DNA from: REEB470 sp032117095 | GTDB taxonomy: Bacteria > Bacillota > Bacilli > Paenibacillales > YIM-B00363 | Direction of reading: 5' to 3' | DNA length: 22,157 nucleotides | NCBI GenBank assembly: GCA_032117095.1 | Contig: JAULZZ010000068.1 | Coordinates: 1-22,157, forward strand | Part shown: one piece after another, positions 1 to 7,600 of the stretch | Layout of the letters: every line of letters begins with the position of its first letter | How positions within the stretch are numbered: position 1 is the stretch's first letter | Notes under the pieces: model-generated | What the model was told of the DNA's origin: nothing | The model's database searches: none | The model's input: the letters and a program-made list of their open reading frames with translations, nothing else | Position numbers and translations under genes: made by a program

Positions 1-223
1 TTGTTTTCCCGTGTTCCCCCCGATTCGCCCGATAATGACGTTGGTGGCGAAAGTCAATGAGTGTACGCAGTCCTTCATCAACACAAAAAATGACATCGCC
101 CCCTTGTCCGCCATCCCCCCCAGCAGGGCCGCCTTCGGGCACGTACAATTCTCGCCGAAAAGATACGATGCCGTCTCCTCCGTCGCCCCCTTTTACCCAT
201 ATTTTTGCCACATCAACAAACAT
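1..223 (-). CDS. obg: GTPase Obg, N-terminal part (gene runs off the left edge)
   Basis: Only the first 74 codons are in the window. The translation starts MFVDVAKIWVKGGDGGDGIV and continues with a Gly-rich stretch (PEGGPAGGDGGQGGDV) and DEGLRTLIDFRHQRHYRA. This is the glycine-rich Obg fold that precedes the G domain in the ribosome-associated GTPase Obg/CgtA, which acts in 50S assembly and, in B. subtilis, in stress signalling and sporulation. The ATG at 223 follows a strong GAGGAGGAAG ribosome binding site. That site lies inside the end of spo0B, and the two genes overlap by 11 bp, so translation is probably coupled. The position after spo0B is the B. subtilis order. The GTPase domain is outside the window and cannot be checked. 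Confidence 0.95.
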   Translation of the reverse strand, partial: MFVDVAKIWVKGGDGGDGIVSFRRELYVPEGGPAGGDGGQGGDVIFCVDEGLRTLIDFRHQRHYRANRGEHGKT

Positions 224-923
224 ACGCTTCCTCCTCGGACACTGGCAAACAAATCATCAATACGAGATGAGACGTGTGTGTGCGACAACAACATTCCCAC
301 CTCAACGTGGCATGCGCATGCTGGAACGCCTTCATTTCACGCACATGTATCATCGCCTGAGCGAGGCGTTCGTATGCAAAATCGCCTTCGTACGTCAAAG
401 CGAATTTCCAGTGTATTCCCTCGAACGTTACCGTCGCCCGCACCGTATTATGCACATTCAAAACACTTTGGACACGTGAAACAGCACTCTCCATCCCACG
501 CAACAGTGCCTTGATCAATGTACAAATGTCCGTCGCATACGCATCGAGCCACTGTTTAGGGCTTGTCGTCATGCCAAGGGGGGAGAAGGCGTTCACCTTG
601 CCATCCCTCATTTCATCGGATCGCGGTGTCACAGGACAACGCAAGAGAAAATCGAAGGGCAACGGCGAAGCGACATACGTATATAAATAAGCGAAAACGA
701 GATCTGGACAGCACGATGCCAACCGTTGGTCATCATGCAACTGTTGTGCCAAGTCAAAAGTGTGCGCATATGCCCGCTCGCATGCGTTGAGTTGCATGTA
801 ACCAAGCAACACTTGGAGGTGATTGCCCCACATATGCCAATCGTAACGCACGCGCCGCAGCCACTGTTGATGCGTACTGCATGTCAAATCGTCCGTGCTT
901 GCGATGTGCTCCTCAGCATTCAA
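213..923 (-). CDS. spo0B: Spo0B-like sporulation initiation phosphotransferase
   Basis: Spo0B passes phosphate from Spo0F to Spo0A in the phosphorelay that starts sporulation. The protein is 236 residues, longer than the B. subtilis protein (about 190). The helical-hairpin motif is visible as HMWGNHLQVLLGYMQL at residues 30-45 and aligns with HDWMNKLQLIKGNLSL of B. subtilis Spo0B, so His30 is the likely phospho-accepting residue. The rest is weakly conserved, which is usual for this family; a degenerate ATPase-like C-terminal domain is expected. The only in-frame start upstream of the histidine motif is TTG at 923, behind GGGGGTGA at a short spacing; an in-frame stop precedes it with no other start between. 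Its place between rpmA and obg supports the call as much as the motif does. Confidence 0.85.
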   Translation of the reverse strand: MNAEEHIASTDDLTCSTHQQWLRRVRYDWHMWGNHLQVLLGYMQLNACERAYAHTFDLAQQLHDDQRLASCCPDLVFAYLYTYVASPLPFDFLLRCPVTPRSDEMRDGKVNAFSPLGMTTSPKQWLDAYATDICTLIKALLRGMESAVSRVQSVLNVHNTVRATVTFEGIHWKFALTYEGDFAYERLAQAMIHVREMKAFQHAHATLRWECCCRTHTSHLVLMICLPVSEEEAYVC

Positions 924-994
924 GGCGTCACCCCCACTTTCGTCTCGAACAAACGAACCCCAACCTCATTGAAGTCAGGGTTCATTGTTAATGC

Positions 995-1279
995 TTATGC
1001 CTCGACTGGGACAATGCTCACTTTTTTACGATCACGGCCCCATCGCTCAAAACGAACGACGCCTGTTTTTTTGGCGAATAACGTGTCGTCTGAACCAATG
1101 CCCACGTGATGCCCAGGGTGAATTTTCGTCCCCCGTTGACGCACAAGGATATTTCCTGCCAAAACGACTTGACCGTCAGCACGTTTGACACCCAACCGTT
1201 TTGAATGGCTGTCTCGACCGTTCTTCGTCGATCCAACCCCTTTTTTGGATGCAAAAAGTTGTAAATCTAAACGTATCAT
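995..1279 (-). CDS. rpmA: 50S ribosomal protein L27 with cleavable N-terminal extension
   Basis: L27 is a large-subunit protein whose N-terminus reaches the peptidyl-transferase centre. The 94-residue translation has the hallmark ASKKGVGSTKNGRDS near the start and typical L27 sequence throughout (RLGVKRADGQVVLAGNILVRQRGTKIHPG). Before it lies MIRLDLQLF, the Firmicutes-type extension that must be removed by the Prp protease after the LQ[LF]F motif to expose the functional N-terminus. The gene for that protease is the next one upstream. ATG 1279 is preceded by GAGGGGA at 6 nt. The 71-bp gap to spo0B contains only a doubtful 21-codon reading frame. Confidence 0.97.
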   Translation of the reverse strand: MIRLDLQLFASKKGVGSTKNGRDSHSKRLGVKRADGQVVLAGNILVRQRGTKIHPGHHVGIGSDDTLFAKKTGVVRFERWGRDRKKVSIVPVEA

Positions 1280-1352
1280 CTAGAATCCCCTCCCTATGCT
1301 CGTATCCATTGCGATGCAAAACACACTCGGGATGTTCTGCGTCTTGGTGTTT

Positions 1353-1697
1353 TTACTGCTTGTCTTTTCGGGATGTCGGGTCGTCGATGCGTACATACGC
1401 ATCGTACGTTTCCTCGATGCTCCGTAACATGACAACCATCGACGAAACGAGCAACTGCACACGTTCGTCCTCGATCGCAAAAGGAGGCAACTGCACATGC
1501 AACTTTCCCGACGCAGTGTCCGTGTCACACTCTACACAAAGCAATTTTTCCAACGCATGAATCGTCCCGATCGTGACCGCTGAAACGCCTGCACAGACGA
1601 TATCTTGTCCCGCATCGGCATATTGCGCATGCCCATCGACCGTAAACGCACATACCGCCCCGTGTTGTTTCTCTCGAATGATCCGAATGCGTATCAC
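1353..1697 (-). CDS. prp: Ribosomal-processing cysteine protease Prp (YsxB family)
   Basis: Prp cleaves the N-terminal extension of L27 and is essential in Firmicutes that carry this extension. The protein has 114 residues, the usual length. The catalytic pair is visible: His23 in DGHAQYADAGQD and Cys35 in DIVCAGVSAVTIG, 12 residues apart as expected for the family. GTG at 1697 is the likely start: it gives the canonical MIRIRI beta-strand beginning and lies 11 bp after the rplU stop, with only a weak ribosome binding site (AAGGAT at about 14 nt), so translation may depend on coupling to rplU. It sits between rplU and rpmA as in B. subtilis. Confidence 0.95.
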   Translation of the reverse strand: MIRIRIIREKQHGAVCAFTVDGHAQYADAGQDIVCAGVSAVTIGTIHALEKLLCVECDTDTASGKLHVQLPPFAIEDERVQLLVSSMVVMLRSIEETYDAYVRIDDPTSRKDKQ

Positions 1698-1708
1698 GGC
1701 ACCACAAC

Positions 1709-2020
1709 TTATCCTTCGATCTTCTGTACCGTCAATTTGGTGAACGGCTGACGATGTCCGCGCTTACGACGTACGTTTTTCTTGGGCTTATACGTAAAGA
1801 CGATAATCTTCTTCGCTTTTCCCTGTGCCGTCACAATCCCCGTCACACGCGCCCCCTCTACCGTGGGCAAGCCAATGCGTGTATCCGAATCACTTTGTAC
1901 GAGTAAAACTTCGTCAAAGCACACAGATTCTCCCACCTGTTGTGGCAATTTCTCCACGGTGATCGTATCGCCCTCTTGCACGCGATACTGTTTGCCTCCA
2001 ATCACAATCACGGCGTACAT
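1709..2020 (-). CDS. rplU: 50S ribosomal protein L21
   Basis: Large-subunit protein bL21. The 103-residue translation from ATG 2020 begins MYAVIVIGGKQYRVQEGDTI, the conserved L21 N-terminus, and ends with the RNA-binding stretch YKPKKNVRRKRGHRQPFTKL. A longer in-frame start at 2062 would add 14 residues that match no L21. ATG 2020 has a clear GGGAGGTG ribosome binding site, which decides the start. The gene is first in a ribosomal/sporulation operon (rplU-prp-rpmA-spo0B-obg) and has its own sigma-A promoter and a structured leader. Confidence 0.98.
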   Translation of the reverse strand: MYAVIVIGGKQYRVQEGDTITVEKLPQQVGESVCFDEVLLVQSDSDTRIGLPTVEGARVTGIVTAQGKAKKIIVFTYKPKKNVRRKRGHRQPFTKLTVQKIEG

Positions 2021-2117
2021 CCAACGCACCTCCCTCATCATAAAAGCAAGACCCGCCTTCATCAGGTGCTCCGAAGAGCTTTCTCAAACCCATGCAGTGC
2101 GGTGGTGTCTTACAACA
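2021..2117 (-). ncRNA. L21-type ribosomal leader in the rplU 5' UTR (candidate)
   Basis: The transcribed strand between the predicted rplU start site and its start codon carries GGGTTTGAGAAAGC, a GCTC-TTCG-GAGC tetraloop hairpin, then ACCTGATGAAGGCGGGTC. This resembles the L21 leader found upstream of rplU in Bacilli, which is thought to give autoregulation by L21. The hairpin and position are read directly from the sequence; the family assignment is from memory of the motif and needs a covariance-model search. Confidence 0.6.
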
Positions 2118-2123
2118 CGAGTT

Positions 2124-2152
2124 ATCATATCACAACCACAGCACAGTAGCAA
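2124..2152 (-). promoter_or_regulatory. Sigma-A promoter for the rplU operon
   Basis: On the minus strand, TTGCTA (2152-2147) is followed by exactly 17 nt and TATGAT (2129-2124), close to TTGACA-17-TATAAT. Predicted start of transcription is near 2117, giving a leader of about 97 nt before rplU. It allows the ribosomal operon to be expressed independently of the SLH genes upstream. Confidence 0.7.
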
Positions 2153-2223
2153 ACGCACGTACCAAAATCACAGGGACAACCGTGTTTTGTGTCTCCCCCA
2201 CACCACGCCTATCCGACCCCCGA

Positions 2224-4152
2224 TTAATAATTGAACAAACGATAAATCATCGTCGTTGCTTCTGCCCGTGTCGCTTTTTCCTTGGGCATGAGTACGTTGT
2301 TCGCTTTTCCCTCGATAATTTGTGCCCGTAATGCAATCGCTACAGCACTGCGTGCGTACGGTGCAATCGCATTGCGATCGCGAAACGTTACAATGTCGTT
2401 TACGTTGAGGGGGATTGGCTCTGCCAATACCCGTGAAATAATGACCGCCATTTCTTCTCTGGAAATGAGCGCTTTTGGACGAAAATATCCATCAGGATAG
2501 CCACTAATAAACCCCGAAGCATTGCCTGCGTTGACGAAAGGAGCAAACCACGAACGATCGGGCACATCCTTAAAAACACTTTTAATGTCGCCACCAGGCA
2601 CCCCTGTCACCAAGACGATCATCTTGGCAAACTCTGCCCGTGTAATGTTTCCTTTGGGTTCGAATTTTCCAAGACCTCTCCCTTGGACAATCCCTTTGGC
2701 CGCCATCGAAGCGATATAATCTTCGCCCCAATAATCACGAGACACATCTGAAAAAACGGGATTGAGCTGTTTGATGATGATTTCATCAAAATTGTTCGTA
2801 ATAAAATATAAGTTGCTCCGTTTGCTATCGTACTTGGTCACTTTGTTGTCGATGGTGCCTTCTTCTGTCACCACCATGGCAGTAAGTTGGTCGGGGTTTT
2901 CACCGTCTTTTAGGGGGTAGGGAATGCGTAAGGCAACGGGTTCTTTGAAGGAACGGATGCGTTCTTGCGTTTCGTTGCGTGTCGTTGTCACGCCAGAAAT
3001 GGTATACAAGATGTCATTGTTTCCCAAAAGCTGTTTTTGTGGCGCACGCAAAGTGCGGAGTTTTTCATCGGTAATTTTCGTCTTTTCGAATTTGAACGCA
3101 ACTGTGCGGGCAGTTGTCGGCAACTGCCGTACCATCGACGGTAAGAACGCCATTGTCATGAGTGGGGTGCGGAGCTCGATGGCCCCGGCACGGGTATTTT
3201 CTACCGCAGCGATGAGTTCAATGGGGATCGTCGTTTCCACACTTTCAACGTTCACGGTGGCATTGATTTGGATAATGAATTTTGCGTCGATGAAACGAGC
3301 AATTTTGAGGGCATCGAACTTCGTTTGGAGCGACAGGGACAACTTAAACGCATTTGCGATTTTAGTAAGCCCTTCGTTTTGGGCATTGCTCGTGAGTGTT
3401 GCTTTTGCGCTCTCGCCGACAATTTCTGCATTCTCTGCGATTGTTGCCGTGCGATCAACGAGTAACTCCGCTGCTCGTTGCAACGTATCGACGAACAATT
3501 TTGTCTGGCGATTTATATGGGGGGTTTTTGCCAAGAGACTTCCTGCGGATTCAATCAACCGATGCAACGACGTTTCGGCGGTAGTGAGCCCTGCCTTTGT
3601 GTACAATTCGATCGCACGCTCTACGACTACTGTCGCATTTTGCATCGCAACTGCGATCAAATTCTGGTTGGCATTGGCGGGGAGGGCGGTGCGAATTTGT
3701 TCGAGTGTGGTCATGTATGCGTCGTGCACGAGTGCCCATTGTTCATCGGTCGTCGCATCTGTGAGTGATTTTGCGAGATCAACGAGGGCATTTCGTAATG
3801 TTTGTTGGGACCCGATATCGACCATTGCGGTTTGGGAGAGCGTTTTTTTGAATTGTTCCAATGCTTGTTGTACGGTCGTTTGCGCCAACAGCCCCCCCTC
3901 GACGATGCGCCACGATACAAGCATACGTTGTTGTGGTTGCGTTGCGATAGAAAACGTGCCATTTGGCATCCGTTGTAGCACAGAAGAGGAAAATTGCTGC
4001 GTTGCATGCGCCAAACGGGTGTTACTCGGCACGATACCAGCACACGTGCATACTACTACGGTGGCGAGGATCAAAAAAGTGCGCATTGTACATCGCTTGA
4101 TCCCTATATTTTGGTGATCCTTTCCCGTGAATTTTCTTGTTCTCATGTGCAT
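2224..4152 (-). CDS. SLH-domain surface protein, 642 residues (paralogue of the giant protein's anchor)
   Basis: A secreted, wall-bound protein. Start ATG 4152 has GGAGAGGA about 10 nt upstream; a second possible start, ATG 4086, has only a weak site but would give a compact signal peptide (MRTFLILATVVVCTCAG). Either way a hydrophobic segment ends near ...RLAHA, a plausible signal-peptidase site. Residues about 60-290 are mainly helical, about 290-460 look beta-rich, and about 464-642 hold three SLH domains: FSDVSRDYWGEDYIASMAAKG...NITRAEF, FKDVPDRSWFAPFV...LISREEM and FRDRNAIAPYARSAV...ATRAEA. SLH domains bind pyruvylated secondary cell-wall polymer. Apart from its first part, the chain is homologous to the C-terminal 550-600 residues of the neighbouring giant protein: for example FKEPVALRIPYPLKDGENPDQLT here and FRQPIEVRIPYTLKVGENPDLLT there. 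The function beyond wall attachment is unknown. A 397-codon antisense frame inside it is a shadow. Confidence 0.9.
   Translation of the reverse strand: MHMRTRKFTGKDHQNIGIKRCTMRTFLILATVVVCTCAGIVPSNTRLAHATQQFSSSVLQRMPNGTFSIATQPQQRMLVSWRIVEGGLLAQTTVQQALEQFKKTLSQTAMVDIGSQQTLRNALVDLAKSLTDATTDEQWALVHDAYMTTLEQIRTALPANANQNLIAVAMQNATVVVERAIELYTKAGLTTAETSLHRLIESAGSLLAKTPHINRQTKLFVDTLQRAAELLVDRTATIAENAEIVGESAKATLTSNAQNEGLTKIANAFKLSLSLQTKFDALKIARFIDAKFIIQINATVNVESVETTIPIELIAAVENTRAGAIELRTPLMTMAFLPSMVRQLPTTARTVAFKFEKTKITDEKLRTLRAPQKQLLGNNDILYTISGVTTTRNETQERIRSFKEPVALRIPYPLKDGENPDQLTAMVVTEEGTIDNKVTKYDSKRSNLYFITNNFDEIIIKQLNPVFSDVSRDYWGEDYIASMAAKGIVQGRGLGKFEPKGNITRAEFAKMIVLVTGVPGGDIKSVFKDVPDRSWFAPFVNAGNASGFISGYPDGYFRPKALISREEMAVIISRVLAEPIPLNVNDIVTFRDRNAIAPYARSAVAIALRAQIIEGKANNVLMPKEKATRAEATTMIYRLFNY
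2227..2757 (-). repeat. Three SLH domains of the 642-residue protein
   Basis: Three successive SLH modules of about 55-60 residues. The wall-polymer-binding motif appears as TRAE, SREE and TRAE in order, the same pattern as in the giant protein. The third ends exactly at the C-terminus (YRLFNY). Confidence 0.92.
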
Positions 4153-4178
4153 TGCTGTGACATCCTCTCCGTGTGATG

Positions 4179-4282
4179 ATACGAAACACGATTTGAATAC
4201 AGCGATCAGATTGGTTAAAAATACCTTTTTCCCCTTAAAAGGTATCTCTCTGCATAAATGTTTTTTAATCCATGTTTCGTAT
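4179..4282 (-). promoter_or_regulatory. Nested leader structure: 10-bp outer stem enclosing a terminator-like hairpin
   Basis: On the transcribed strand ATACGAAACA (4282-4273) is the perfect complement of TGTTTCGTAT (4188-4179). Between the arms lies ATACCTTTT-AAGGGGA-AAAAGGTAT (4245-4221), a 9-bp hairpin immediately followed by TTTTTAACC, so it resembles a weak intrinsic terminator. The outer right arm ends about 9 nt before the ribosome binding site. The pairing is certain; a regulatory role such as attenuation or mRNA stabilisation is inference. Confidence 0.4.
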
Positions 4283-4468
4283 GAGGTCTACGCTTTTTCG
4301 AGGATGCGTGCACCGCCCTCTTTGTGGCACCGTATATGTACCCCAACATTTTACCCGTATCGTGGTGCCATAACCAGTGGTGCGCTGTGTGAAACACTGC
4401 CATCATACGGTGTCTCATCACCCACGTTTTTTTGAGCATCGAAACGCACCAGTACATTTCCCCCTTTC

Positions 4469-4477
4469 ATCCTATCA
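4469..4477 (-). promoter_or_regulatory. Possible extended -10 promoter for the 642-residue SLH gene
   Basis: TGATAGGAT on the minus strand matches TGnTATAAT at 6 of 8 defined positions and resembles the TGATATAAT in front of the giant gene. No good -35 is present. It would give a leader of about 310 nt. Weak evidence. Confidence 0.3.
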
Positions 4478-4574
4478 CATTCTGTTGTATTCGGCACGCC
4501 CATTTGTTGGATTTTTTAGCGGAATTTATTTCATTCTTTTTTGTCAGCACCATCAGATTTTGAAATACGTCTAT

Positions 4575-4611
4575 AAAGAAAAAAAGAGACGATGTGCGTC
4601 TCTTTTTTCTT
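4575..4611 (-). terminator. Intrinsic terminator after the giant SLH gene
   Basis: The minus strand reads AAAAAGAGACG-CACAT-CGTCTCTTTTT, a stem of 11 bp with a 5-nt loop (4607-4581), followed by a T-rich tail (TTTCTTTAT). It begins about 25 nt after the TAG stop. The flanking A and T runs make it able to work in both directions. This separates the giant gene's transcript from that of the second SLH gene. Confidence 0.9.
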
Positions 4612-4630
4612 TATGATGCGCTATTTCGTA

Positions 4631-7600
4631 CTAGTAGTTGAACAGACGGTAAATGGCGGTCAATCCTTCAGCACGTGTCGTAAATGCTTTTGGTTTCATC
4701 ATATTGTTTTGTCGTCCTTGGATGACTTCAGCACGTAACGTTGTCGCAATTGGTTCACGCGCATACGGGGCGATCGTTTGACGATCCGCAAACGTAATGA
4801 ATGCACTGGGGTTTTCTGGAGGCTGTTGAGCGAGCTTACGTGCGATTACCGTAGCCATTTCTTCGCGAGAAATGAGTTTCTTTGGTTTGAAGGTGCCGTT
4901 GGGGTATCCTTGGACGAGTCCTGCTTCTACACCTGCAGCAATATATGGAGCATACCAAGAAATTTCTGATACGTCAGAGAACCGTAAATTCGATTTTTTC
5001 ACTTCAATCCCCGAAGCGATGACGATCATTTTGGTGAACTCCGCACGGGTAATGTTTCCTTTGGGATCAAATTTCCCATCTGGACGACCTTGGATAACCC
5101 CTTTTGATGCCATCGAAGCAATGAAGTTTTTACCCCAGTAGTTAGAGGGGACATCGCTAAATGAGGTGTTCATGTTTTGAATGACAAAACGTTTGAGTAC
5201 GTTCGTCAAAAATACGACTTCCCCGTTCGTATCATCGTATTTTGAAATTTTGTTTGATACCGTAGCGTCGTCATTGAGCTGGAGTACCGTCAATAAATCA
5301 GGATTTTCCCCTACTTTTAATGTGTATGGTATTCTCACTTCAATCGGTTGGCGGAATGCCGATATTTTTTCGGACGATCCGTTACGATCGGTGGCAATCG
5401 CTTCCACTGCATAAAAGAAGCTTAATCCATCAGTCGCTTTTTGTTGCGCGGCACTAAATGATTTTTTTGTGTTATCAGAAATTTTTACTTGTTCCACTTT
5501 AAACGTAATGGTAGAGGCGTTACCAAGTTGGTCAGCGATGATCGGATTAAATGTAAAGCGCGCAAGTGGTGAGGCCACTTCTACTTTGTCTAATCCACTG
5601 AGACTCGTTGTTAATAATGTCGGTATGGGCAACTGCGTTTCTACCGCCATCACGGTACGTGGCGCATCTACAACAACGACCGCTTTCGAATCCACTTTGC
5701 GTTGTACGCCTTCGCCAGTGATTTTTGTTTGGAGACGATCAGCAACTTTTATCGCCTCATTGGCACGCGCCAGTAACGTATCTGTCGTCGGTGGGACAAG
5801 GGCTGCTTTTGCACGATCCCCGACAGTATCCGCTTTGAGCGTAAGTTTTCCAGCTTGACCGATCGTTTGATCGGCAAGTTTTTTCACTGCATCGGCGAAC
5901 AATTTTGCATCACGATTGTTTTCTCCCGCTTTCCCTAGCAATCCACCCGCAGATAAGATGAGCTTGTTCATGATTTCTTCTGCTGTCTTGGGGTCGGATT
6001 TTGCAAGAAGCTCGCCGGCACTGTCCAACACTTTTTTCGCATTTTGGTACGCAGTAGCCACATTCAGTTCAGAAGAAAGCGGAGACAAATTCGAGCGAAT
6101 TTGGTCAATCACATTCGTATGTGCAACGCCTAGCTTTTTTAAATCCTCTGGGCTCGTCGCATTTTTTGTACCGTTTTTGAGCTCTGCCAAGGCATTTTGC
6201 AAACGTTGTGGTGTGCCATCTTCAAGCAAGCGGTTAGAAGACAAGTTCCGACTGAATTGGTCGATGGCTTGAGAAAGTGAATTGTTTGGTGTATTCACAA
6301 ACGGTGTGAGTGGCGTTGGTGTCGGCGGTTGTGGCGGTTGTGGCGGTTGTGGCGGCTGTGGCGGCTGTGGCGGTTGTGGCGGTTGTGGCGGTTGTGGCGG
6401 TTGTGGCGGTTGTGGCGGTTGTGGCGGTTGTGGCGGTTGTGGCGGTTGTGGTGGCGAGCCTGTCACACCATACTGTACGACAATCGTTCCGGTGTTCGTA
6501 GGATTAATGACCGTAATCCCAGATACATCAGAAGCATTCGCTACTTTCAAAGAATTGGCGATTACACCCATCACGGTGTATCCAAATTTTGGGAACAACT
6601 GAATGGTCGCCGTATACGTCGTATTCGGTTCAAATTTCCCTGCATACGTACCGCTCGTCGGAATACTCGGTAACCACGTGACGTTCCCCGTATAAGAAGC
6701 CGTTTCGGTGACCGTGGACGCTGGTACATTCCCAAATACAGGAACCGCAATGCCCGTGACTGGAGACGTTGTCGGAGCAGAAATGACATTGCCGTACGCA
6801 GTGGGTTTGTATTGCACCACGATTACGCTACTGTCTTCGTTATTCGTCACGTTGATCCCGTCTACGCCAGATGCCCCTTCTACTTTTAGTGAATTTTGTG
6901 GGATACCCAGTGCGGTATAACCGGTTTTTGGATACAACCAAATGTTCGCTGTGTAAACGGTATTCGGTTCGAATTTTCCTGCATTCGGACCAGATGTTGG
7001 GATACTGGGCGCCCAATTTACAACGCCAGTATACGATTCGGTCTGCGTTACGTTATTGCTTGGTACTTGACCAAAAGCAGGCACTGTAATTCCTTTTACT
7101 GGATTGGCATCCGTTGCCACAAGGGTTGCTTCGCCCAATGTACTCAAATAAGCAACTTTTATGATGCCACTGTTTTCAGGATGTGTGACATAACCATTTT
7201 TATTATTTTCTATTTTCCATGTGTTCGCAGGGATGCCATTGAACGTATAGCCTGCTTTTGGTGTGAGTGCAATATTTGCGGTGTATAACGTGTTGGGTTT
7301 GAACTTGCCATTGTTGAGTTCGCCTTCCCAAGAAACGACCATGCCAGTGTACTCATCCGTTGGTGTGATCGTTGTGCTGGGCACACCGCCTGTCGTAGGA
7401 GGCAAAAGACCTTTGATCGGTGCTGCTGTCGATACCGTTTGGAGTGCAGTGCTCGTAGGGGCGTATTTGATCGTAATCACACCGCTGTTTGGTGGATTCG
7501 TTACGGTAACCCCGATCACATCACTCGCATTCGCCACTTTTAGTGCATTTGGTGCGATTCCATTGACCGTATAGTTATTTTTAGGGGTCAAGGTGACTGT

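Larger units (their letters stand above)
4153..4574. other. 422-bp intergenic region holding a long structured leader for the 642-residue SLH gene
   Basis: No convincing gene. On the minus strand it contains, in transcription order: TGATAGGAT (4477-4469), a possible extended -10; an inverted repeat TGGCACC/GGTGCCA (4325-4331 with 4364-4370, 32-nt loop); and a nested structure at 4179-4282. The ribosome binding site GGAGAGGA for the SLH gene follows. An 80-codon minus-strand frame at 4215-4457 has the start too close to its G-rich site and an implausible His/Trp/Lys composition, so it was not called. Confidence 0.5.

Noticed and set aside
2924..4117. 397-codon open frame on the plus strand
   Set aside because: It is fully antisense to the 642-residue SLH gene, which has clear domains and a paralogue. 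The frame has no ribosome binding site or recognisable motif and is a codon-bias shadow.
4215..4457. 80-codon minus-strand frame upstream of the 642-residue SLH gene
   Set aside because: The G-rich stretch is only 2 nt from the ATG, the composition is implausible, and the frame covers the inverted repeats of the leader.
6282..6602. Plus-strand frame with repeated Cys-Gly-Gly that looks like a metal-binding or silk-like protein
   Set aside because: It is the antisense reading of the 9-bp repeat that encodes (PPQ)14; all three plus frames stay open there simply because the unit has no stop.
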